From Vitellaria paradoxa (Eukaryota > Streptophyta > Magnoliopsida > Ericales > Sapotaceae): a stretch of DNA of 64,000 bases. The position numbers and the translations under genes were made by a program. The number at the start of each line of letters is the position of its first letter. Position 1 is the stretch's first letter. This document shows positions 23,090 through 33,400 of this stretch, in pieces. The notes beneath the pieces were generated by a model. The model did no database searches, was not told the DNA's origin, and saw only the letters and a list, made by a program, of their open reading frames with translations. The stretch lies in NCBI GenBank assembly GCA_019916065.1, contig CM034244.1, positions 31,899,933-31,963,932 of the forward strand, written 5' to 3'.

Positions 23090-23430
23090 GTTTTAACATA
23101 AAGGTGTGAAAATTATACTTTCCATTTTGAGTTTTACTTGAATTCTCATTTCAAAGTTTGAATTTTTGTTTTTTTTTTTATTTTTTCTGTTTTTTATTTT
23201 GAGATTTATGTTTCAAGAATGCTAAAAACGTATTTGATTTAACTTTTTATACTTTTCGTGTTTTGGGTCAAAAAGAATTATTTTTGACCATTTTTGCATT
23301 TTATGTATAAACTCATTGTCTGTTTTTTAATATAGGGTTTGAGAACACAAATAACAAAAAGTGTTTTGAATTATTTTTATTATTTTCAAAAAGGCAAAAT
23401 AAAAAATCAGGTAAACCAAGTAGACCCTAA
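23090..23430. repeat. AT-rich dispersed repeat, second copy
   Basis: Shares 'aaaaacgtatttgatttaa', 'cattttatgtataaactca' and a terminal 'aagtagaccctaaa' with 4390-5025, but lacks the MITE found there, so it serves as a paralogous empty site. Confidence 0.5.
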
Positions 23431-24145
23431 AGGCATAAGCTTTCTATCAATTAAGGGTCTCATTGACTATTTTAATTTAGAAAATTAAATATGACTATTC
23501 TGCCTTTAAAAATTGAATAAATAAACAATTTAATAGAGAAGTGTTTAGGTAAAAGTCACCTTAAACCTTGTTTAGAAAAAACTCAAAAATTCCTATTGCG
23601 TTATATGAATTACAAGATTATACTTCTATTGTTTGGTTAGATTGAGTGACATGAAAAGAAAATAAGAGAAAAAAAAAAGATTTTAAAATCAATCCCTTAT
23701 TTATGAATTTTTTTATGAAAGAAAAAAGGGAAAATAGAAGTGAGAGTTAAAATTTTAAAATTTATCTTTTTAAAAGTGAAAGAAAATGGAGAGAAGAGAC
23801 AAATGAATTAATGAATATTTTAAAATGACATACTTGCTCAAATAAAAATATTAAAAAATTAAATTACAAATATACATTAAGAATAAATAAATTTATTACA
23901 TTCTAATCTTTTAAAGAATTTAATGATTTCTATTTTTTCTCAACTCACAAACAAATATAGAAAGAAAATTATTGTTTTTTTTTCTTAAACTTACAATTAA
24001 ATAAAAAGAAAATATTATAATTTCTTTTATTTGCTCTTTTCTCCTAATTAATGTACTTTTTTTTTTATTTTCCCTTCTAAACTCACAAATAAAGCCTTCT
24101 ATCAAAATTTAGAGCTCCAATTATAAAAAGAAATCTCAAACATTT
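23431..24145. other. AT-rich spacer upstream of the ankyrin gene
   Basis: Nothing recognised; several A- or T-runs. A Lys-rich minus-strand frame at 23920-24105 is compositional. Confidence 0.5.
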
Positions 24146-24147
24146 AG

Positions 24148-24292
24148 ACTCCGTTTGATCTGTTATAAATCTTTGAAAATATCTAAAAATTTTTAAAAGT
24201 TATTCATTTTTTTGTTACACTACATAAATTATGAATCTATAATTTATCTAATTTTATTTCACTTTTTATCATTCTAAACGCATCCTAACTTT
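24148..24292. repeat. Small AT-rich MITE-like repeat, copy 1 of 3
   Basis: Begins GACTCCGTTTGATC and ends TTCTAAACGCATCC. The interior ('tttttaaaagttattcattt', then 'aaattatgaat') resembles the intervals at 37928-38065 and 48286-48443. The ends are loosely inverted with TA on both sides. Class uncertain. Confidence 0.45.
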
Positions 24293-24423
24293 GTATAGAC
24301 AAAAAAAAAATACTGAGATTCAGTAAGGTGTAATTGTGTCTAAAATTACTACAATAGGAGAAGAACCGGAAGGGCCATACTTGAGGATACACTCTCTTGT
24401 GCCCGGGGCCGACTGTATGAGGT

Positions 24424-27400
24424 ATGGGGATGGAGGCGAACGGAAACGCAAACGCGAACGCTGGAGTGGAAACGACTCCGGAGGATGTCGAGACCTTGCT
24501 TGAGGTACGATCCCTCTGCACTATTGGAGGGATCCTACAATACCTACGTTTCCATCTATTTTATCTGTGTTGCTGTTTCTTCTGTGCTATGTTTCGCAAT
24601 ACCTTGTCATTAATTTCTAGTATTTTCTGTGGGAAATTTCTCTGGGGATTAAAAGATTAATTATGTCTGTAACTTCTGTTTGGTTGTTGAGAAAATGGAG
24701 GAGAAGGCACCGAAGGCAAATTCTGGTCCTTTCTTAAACCCTTTGTGTTTTGCAAACTGAATGGCAAAACTCAACAAAATGAAATCAGCGCAACTCCGGT
24801 ATTGATAGATTCTTGGTCTTATTAATCTGAAATTCATATGTTCTTGGTCTGATTAATCTGAGAGTGGTTCAAATTTTGATACAAATTAGCTCAGTAGAAG
24901 GATTGCATTCGGTTTGGCTATCCTTGATGGAGAAACTGAAAGCAAAAATAAGAAAAAAAAATGAAGAAGTAGAAAGAAAGTAGATAAATAATTTTAGAGA
25001 TTGATCTCCAAATCAGATATCTGGAACATAAAAATAGTTTTTAATTTTCCTTTTTCTTTTTTGGCTTAATTCAATAATTGTTGCTAACATGCTCATAACA
25101 CCATTTCCCATTTAAAAAATTTGGACTATTGCCCACAAATATAACATTTTGGTTACATCTGTTGGCTTTAGATAGTTAAGGTAAATTATGGTCATTTTAT
25201 TTTACTTTTGACAGGCTTCCAGATATGATGATATTGATGATGTTATAAGTTTAGCTTCTTCTGGCATTTCTCTTAATTCAAAGGACTCACGGGGCCGAAC
25301 AGGTTAATATTCATGACATGACATCTCAACGTCTTCATTTATGGTTTGCCCCTTTGTTATACTTCTCAAAATGGTTGCTTTGCTGTTTTATTTGCTACTT
25401 ATAAGTTATTTATGATTTCGGAAAGTCCACTCGATTTTTTAGTTATGTGGGATGATATCATGCTATAGTAATGTTACTCCTCAAAGGCAAACGAAGGAAG
25501 TCATTACATACCCTTTAGCTTGTTTGAGAGAAATAAATTATCTAGAAAGCTATGGTCCATGAGCTAAGTAACTCCACTATAGGTTTGTGGTCAACCTTCC
25601 TGATGCAGGAGCATAGAGTATAAGAGCAGATTTTATTTTAGTTTATTTGATATTTATTTGCTTGTTTTATTTCAGTCTATGTTTAGTTTGTTATTTTCAA
25701 AGAAGTCGTGTGACTAGCATGTGACTTTTTAATGAGACTAGATGGCTGTGACTTATTTCTTTTATTTTGGATGAAGGGCTGAGATTCTAAGGTTACTTAA
25801 CGAGTTTTGAAGTAGACTTTTTGAAAGTGGCAGCTATCAGTTTTTATTTTCTATTGATAATCAAAGTTCAGATTTCAGTTCTTGGACTCTTTGGAGCCTA
25901 AAATTATTATTTGTTGGTTCCACTTCAATTATTTATGCTCTTTCTATATTGTTGCAATTGTTTATTGCTAGAATCTATTTTTCTCACCACATCAATTGGT
26001 ACCAGAGTTTAAGAACCCTAGATCTATATCATGGTTGATCGAGGTAGAGGTCGTGGGATAGAGGAAATCAGAACCAGCTAACAGAGATGGCTGAGATAAG
26101 GCATATATGATTGAGGATTTGGCGCAAGCTGTACAAACTCTTCAGTGACAAGAACTGACGGAAGCCCATATGGTTATACTGGGAGGCAACTGCGAACCCA
26201 TAGACATACCAAAAGGTAGTCTTGAGGATGAAAGCACTGAAACGGATGAAGAAAATCCTTTTCATGATGCTGGAGGTGTAGACTATGCAAAGCGATGTAG
26301 ATTGGAGGATCACTTGGTGCATGCACTTGACTTAAATGGTGGGGGAATCAAAATAGAAGTTGCTGATTTCTTTGGTAACATGCATGCAGAGGATTATTTA
26401 GATTGGGAAGCGAGTTTGGAAACATGCTTTGAGTGGAAGACCATGGGTGAAGAGAGAAAGGTGTTGTTTGTGAAGTTAAAACTAAAGGGTGCTGCACTTT
26501 AATGGTGGAAGCGAGTTGAAGAGCAACATGCTCGAGAGGGCAAGCTAAAAATCAACACTTGGAAGCACACGAAAGCAAAGTTGCAGAAACAATTTTGCCT
26601 ACAGATTATTCAATAGAGTTATACAAGAGGTTCCACACGTTAAAACAAAGGGGTATGACGGTGGAGGAGTATACATTGGAGTTCAACAATCCCTCTATAC
26701 GGGTTGGTATAAATGAGAGTAATGAGCAATTAACTTCTCGTTACCTCTTTGGCTTGAACCAATCTATTAGAGATGTGACAGGAGTAGTTCGTCTTTTCAA
26801 TCTTGAGGATGCTCGACAATATGCTTTAATGGCAGAAAAATGGGTTTTGCATTGATTTGATGGTGCAATACAAAGGGTTTAACTAGTGCTCAGGGTGGAG
26901 TGAACAAAATATCTCAAAATTTGATCATGGAGTTGCTACAACTAACCAACTGGGTGGTGGCATCAATGAGATAGTTGAGAGAGGTGAAAAAGGCAAGGCA
27001 ATTGCAAGATTTTACTGAAGATATGCTGCTGGTGCAAATAACTCAAAGGTAGGTAATAATTTATAGATTCGTTGTTTTACTTGTGGAGAAAAGGGACACG
27101 CATCTTTTGCATGTCTACAAAGAAGAACCAATTTGGTAAAACCTGGGAAAGAGGAAGAGGAATTAATGGAATCAGTTTGTGATGAATATGATGATGGTGA
27201 GGAAGATGTTGATATTTTCCAATACAAGGTAAGTTCTTGGTTGTACGAAGAGTGATGACAACTCCCAAGATTGAAGAATAAGAGGATTTGAGGAGACATA
27301 ATATTTTCCGAACACGTGTTTTTTTGTGGTGGTAAAGTTTGTAATGTTATTTTTGATGGAGGTAGCAGTAAGAACATCATTTCAAAGAAGGTTGTAAAAA

Positions 27401-30400
27401 AGTTGAAATTACCAACTGAAAAGCATCCTAAACCTTATAAGGTTGCTTGGTTTCGAAAGGGAAATGAGGTACCAATTACTTCTCGTTGTTTAGTTAAATT
27501 TACAATGGACAATAATATTGATGACGAAGCTTCGTGTGGTGTGGTGCCTATGGATGCATGTCATATTCTTTTGGCGAGGCCGTGGTTGTATGACAAAGGC
27601 ATGGTCCATTATGCAAAAACAAATACATATTCCTTCAAGAAAGGTGTTAAAAATCTCACTTTGCAACCTCTAAAGGAAGAAGTTGCCAATTTTCCTAATG
27701 ATAGAAAGATTAATAGTTTCTTGACTACCCAAAAGTTTGAAGATGGAGAGACTTTTGTTGAACATATTTGAAAGGTCCACAAGAAGTAAATGCGGTAGTC
27801 AAAGCTAGTAACGAGTCATATGCAGCAGCAGCTAATAAACATCGAAGGGTGCAAGAATTTGTAGAAGGTAACTTGGTGCTAGTACATTTGAAGCGAGAAA
27901 GGTTCCCTAAAGGAACTTATCACAAACTTAGGTTGAGAAAGTTTGGACCATGTAAGGTAGTGAAGAAAATCAGTTCTAATGCTTATAATCGAGCTGCCAC
28001 CTGAGTTGCAAATCAGTCCAATCTTTGATGTTTTTGATTTGTACCCATTTGAGGGGTTTGATGGGGAGGTAGATACAATTGCGGATCAAATTCAGCAACT
28101 ACCCAAGATGCAAAAAGATGTTACTGAAGATGTATTAGATCTCAAAGAAGTGATGTCAAGAAGAGGCAAATCTTATAGGCGATTTTTGGTGAAATGGTTG
28201 GGTAAATCGGCTATCAAAAGCATATGGATTACTGAAGAAGAGTTGTAGAAAGTTGACCCAGACATACGTACTGAATTCATCAAAGTTTTCTTGTTGGGAT
28301 ACGAATTTTTCCCTACCTAGAGGGATTAATGCAGGACATAGAGTATAAGAGTAGATTTTGTTTTAGTTTATTTGATATTTATTTGCTTGCATTATTTCAG
28401 TCTATGCTTAGTTTTTTATTTTTAAAGAAGTCATATGACTAGCATGTGACTTTTTAATGAGACTGGATGGCTATGATTTACTTCTTTTATTTTGGATGAA
28501 GGGCTGAGATTCTAGGATTACTAAAGGAGCTTATAAGTAGACTTTTTGCAATTGGCTGCCATTAGTTTTTATTTACTATTGATAATCAAAGTTCAGATTT
28601 CAGTTATTGGACTCTTTGGAGCCTAAAATTATTATTTGTTGGTTTCATTTCAATGGTTTATGCTATTTTTGTACTGCTGCAACTGTTTATTACTGAAATC
28701 TATTTTTCTCACCACATCACTTCCTCAATAAGTACGAACTTAAGGTGGATAACAAACATGCATTAAAAGAAGAATAACTGTGGATAAAGAACATTAGTAT
28801 ATTATTTCTCAAGAAAATGTGTTTATAGATTGATAGAAATATATATATTTTTTTGATAAATTAATAGATTGACAAATATTTTGCCCATTTAATTAATTTA
28901 ATTGATTGGGCTTATTGATCAAAACAAGTTGGCTTGCTTATTGAATTGCTCATTCAGTAAACATTTTCAGGTGTCGTATGCTTGAAGGTTTGGATAATTT
29001 CTTCTAGCTATAACACTTTGGTTGCATATGTGCTGTGCATGTTGGTGCTTTGCATGTTGGTGAGATAGACAATGGGTATATGCAAATTATTATTTTTCTC
29101 TTTTTTTTTTTTTCTTGGGGTTGGGGGGTGGGGAAGAGTGAGTGAGAAATAGAAAGAGAAAAACTATGTTTTTATACAGACTATTTGCTATGGTTTCCTA
29201 TTTTTCTAATTTGCAGACTGTATTCTTTGACTCTTTTGCCTCACCAAACTTCCAAGAAATCAATATCCTTGGAGATGTTGTCTCCTCCTTTTGTTGACAC
29301 TTGTCATTAATGGCTACTAATCAATGTTTTTTGTTCTAACATAAGCATTAGTAAGTCTATGCAATTTACATCTCCCATGGGTAGTTGATGATGTAGAGTA
29401 TCAGGTGTATGGGTTCCCTTAATGTTGCATGCAAAACACTTGGTTTAAATTGTGTACTTACGAAGTTTCTCAGAGTCCATTTATTTTAGAGACACTTACT
29501 TCTTTAGAAGTCCACTCAAATCTATTTTGTGTTGATAATGATATTTCTATTTGACTATCCTAAATCCATAAACACTTCTTGATGGATCCTCATGCCTCCT
29601 TAGTTTGTGGTGCCTACCATGTGAGCAATAGTGTTTTGTATTTATCAACTATAGGTGTGTTTATGATTATTTCATTTTGTGTTTGTCTGTTGATCATGGT
29701 GTTTTGTATGTTTGGTGAGAGGGTTCTTGCGGTATATTTGATGTTGAGTGCTTGGAAAGAGGCAATCACTTTCATTAGTTTCGGGAGCCACGTAGGGGTT
29801 AGTAAAGGGAAAACAAGATAGCTAAGAGAGAGCGAATTGCTAGATTATTCAATAGCTAGAGTAAATGAGTGGGAGTAGAGTTATTTATATCGGTTGCTCC
29901 TTGTCATTGAACTAACTTGTCGTGGCTTAAGGTGTTAGACTAATGTGTACCAAAGGGGAGAATTACATTAAATGCCTATTGTGTGGAGTGATGCTAGGTA
30001 GGGGATGCACTAGTCCGATGGGGCTTGTGGCAGAAGCTTAGGATCCAACAAGGGGAAGACACATCTCTTCGAATAGTTTGGTGTTATTAAATGATTTTGT
30101 TTTTTTGGGGGGGGTCTCTTTCTCTTAATTGGCCAAGAGATGACCCTTTGTGGTAAGGGCTAGTGCCTTGGTAAACCCTTGCTCCAACCTTCAATCTAGT
30201 GTCTTTTTTTGAGTGATCTTGAGTGGGAACCTTTTGTGAAGGAGTTACTCCTAAGACTCTAAGATATTTTGTGAGTGGTTAGTTGAGCAGCTCACTTAAG
30301 ACCTTGCCGTAGATGATGCTTGGCATTGTTTCTTGATAGTCAGATCATCCACCTTAGTTCTGAATACACACAGTCTTCAACTTGGTAACAATGATGAAGG

Positions 30401-33400
30401 TTGGGTAAAATTAGGATTTTTAGCCTAATTTTTAGCTCTGATATTAAATATGATGTATCCGTGAGCGAGCGAGCGAGAGAGAGAGAGAGAGAGAGAGATA
30501 AGTTTTGGACTATGGGGGTCACTCTTTCTCTTAATTGGCCAAGAGACAACCTTTTGTGGTAAGGGATAGTGCCTTGGTAAACCCTTGCTCCAACCTCCAA
30601 TCTATTTTCCTCTTTTGAGTGATCTTAAGTGAGGATCTTCTGTGAAGGAGTTGCTCCCAAGACTCAAGACATTTCACAAGTGGTGAGTTGAGCAGCTCAC
30701 TTAAGAACCTGCTATGATTGTTTCCTAATGGTCAAATCGTCCATCTTAATTCTAAATACTCACAGTCCTCAACTTAGTAATAATGATGAAGATTTGGTAA
30801 AATTAGGATTTTCAGCTCTAATATCAAATATGATGTAGTCGTGAGAGAGAGAGAGAGAAATAAGCTCTGGAGAATAAGAACACAAGGGGGAGAAGGAGAA
30901 ATCAACTCACAAGCTTCATATTTCATAATCATTATCTAATATTCAACCATATCAACTCAAATAACAATCTTAAAATATATATAGGCAGCTAATAGATAGG
31001 CTAAAGGCCACCTAGGGTAATCTAACGGACAAGTTGATGCAAATTAAAGATTTAAAATTTTAATTTAAGAGTATTATTTCCACATTATTAGGATTAGATT
31101 TTATCTTATCTTTAGGATTTGATTTTTATTTAATTTTATCTTATTTTTAGGATTTAGTTTTTATTTGATTTACCTTTCAAAAAAAAAAAAAAGGTTTTTA
31201 TTTGATTTTATCTTTGATTTGAATTTCATAAATAGTTAATTTGAATGCCTATATAAAGGCTTGAATTGTAAATGTTATTCAGATTTTGATGAATAAAAAA
31301 AAAATTGAATTAAAGCCTGTGTAGCTTGTTCTCTCCTAATCTTTTTATTCTCTCTCTATTTCTCTCTTACTTAATTTCTTTTCTCTTTACTTTAATTATC
31401 ACCGTCGTACATCAACTTTGGTATCAGAGTAAAACCTTAGTCTCTAAACCTTATTCAAATTAATTTCTTATTCAATGTTGAGAGCCCCAAACCCTAGCCG
31501 CTGGTTTCAACAAATACAAACACCATTCTATTACTGTTCAAAGCGAAAATTAGTCTAGAAACCCTAGATTGATCGTTGAACTGTTCTTCAGTTTTGTGTT
31601 CGAGTGAGTAACCTACCGAATGTCAAGTTGACCAAAACCTCTCTTCCAATAGTTGACAGAGCCAACCAACGCTGCCACTCGGATCGCCGTCCTCCAGCAA
31701 CCTTCGGCCAAGCTTTGATAACTGGCTGGCAACTTTCCTGCGATATCTAGAATCTGTCCAGGGCCTTTTCAGTCCATTTTTGGCAGATTCTAAGCCTATA
31801 CTACACTGTCGACTATTGATTCGGATATGGTCACACACTCACATCTATTAGGAATGATGAATAACCAATTGCAAACTCAACTAGCATTCATCATGGAGGC
31901 AATTGAAGGACTAATCACTAGGATGGTGCAATTTTGTTAGATCACTAGAATCACCATTATTCAACCCAAATGTCAAATACAGTTTTAGCTTCTTTTTTAT
32001 TGAGTGCTTTCATAGATGTTCACAAGGTCATTGATAAACAGAAGAGAGAGTTTGATGGTGACCACCTTGAAGTGTTAGTTTATGAGTCTAACCGTGACGA
32101 CTTCTATTTTTTAGATGATGTATCTATTAGGAATGATGAATAACCAATTGCAAACTCAACTAGCATTCATCATGGAGGCAATTGAAGGACTAATCACTAG
32201 GATGGTGCAATTTTGTTAGATCACTAGAATCACCATTATTCAACCCAAATGTCAAATACAGTTTTAGCTTCTTTTTTATTGAGTGCTTTCATAGATGTTC
32301 ACAAGGTCATTGATAAACAGAAGAGAGAGTTTGATGGTGACCACCTTGAAGTGTTAGTTTATGAGTCTAACCGTGACGACTTCTATTTTTTAGATGATGA
32401 CATTGATGACCAAGTCGTAAGCGAATTGGTTGATGTGACACCTTGTCATATTACACCACTTGATAAAGTTGTGGCGCCTATTGAGGCCAATTCTCTCGGC
32501 AAAATAAATATTTCCAGTTGCACTACCGAGGTCTCTGCTTGTACTATTCCATGCTTTTAGTTGAAGAGTATGCCTAAAACTATGGTGCCTCTTACACTAG
32601 TTTTTTTTTTTTTTGGGTAATTCGGAACCCACAATGGTTTATTAAAGTTTTCAACGAACCGTGTAGCCAACCCCTCCCACAAGTTGATCCACAAGTTGAT
32701 CCATATTTTGTCTTTTAACATTTGCAAGTTCTGTCATTGGAATCGCATTCATTCCACATCGGGAGACTTGGTGGGGACACTTGATTTCTACCGCCTCTTT
32801 TGCGAGGTCATGAGCCCTGGGAATAGCTTGAATATCCGCTCTGTTCGCGGCTTGGTGGTTGAAGGAGTGTACAAGATCCATCAAGTTTTTTTTAAGTGGT
32901 GGAGAATAATGCAAATTAAAGATTTAAAATTTTAATTTAATAGGATATTATTTCCATGTTATTAGGATTAGATTTTATTTTGTCTTTTGGATTTGATTTT
33001 TATTTAATTTTATCTTATTTTTAGGATTTGATTTTTATTTGATTTTATCTTAGATTTGAATTCCTTAAATAGTTAATTTGAATGCCTTTATAAAGGTTTG
33101 AATTGTAAGTGTTATTCAGATTTTGATGAATAAAAAAATATTGAATTAAAGCCTGTGTGGCTTGTTCTCACCCCTTCTTCTTCTTCTTCTTGGTTTCGTC
33201 TTTTACATCTTAATTTTAATTTAATTAATTAATTTATTTAATCTATGTTGTCCTACATCACAAGTACCCTTAGAATATCTCACAATCTGTCTCAATGACA
33301 ACAATAAATACGAACAAATTCAATACAATGGACCATTTGATGACTCATCAACTTTTATGCAATTTATGTTTCTATGGTATATACATAAATATATATTTCA

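Larger units (their letters stand above)
25601..28719 (+). mobile_element. Internally deleted Ty3/gypsy element in ankyrin intron 2
   Basis: LTRs at 25601-25994 (TGATGCAGGA to CCACATCA) and 28327-28719 (TAATGCAGGA to CCACATCA), with the 5-bp duplication CTTCC at 25596-25600 and 28720-28724. A primer site TGGTACCAGAG (25997-26007), two mismatches from the tRNA-iMet type, follows the left LTR, and the purine-rich CTAGAGGGAT precedes the right one. The interior keeps gag, protease and the C-terminal end of integrase but lacks reverse transcriptase, RNase H and the integrase core, so it is non-autonomous. Same orientation as the host gene. Confidence 0.92.
31035..33260 (+). mobile_element. Short non-autonomous LTR element in ankyrin intron 2
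   Basis: LTRs at 31035-31414 and 32907-33260, running TGATGCAAATTAAAG (TAATGCAAATT in the right copy) to TACATCA, with target duplication CAAGT at 31030-31034 and 33261-33265. The primer site TGGTATCAGAG (31419-31429) matches tRNA-iMet, and a purine tract GTGGTGGAGAA precedes the right LTR. The 1.5-kb interior has no gag or pol that I recognise, only a 103-codon frame at 32249-32560 and a perfect internal duplication. This fits a TRIM/LARD-like passenger mobilised by another element's enzymes. Confidence 0.88.

Noticed and set aside
29579..29821. Possible small membrane protein
   Set aside because: Hydrophobicity comes from T-rich intron sequence; no homologue that I recognise and no splice context of its own.
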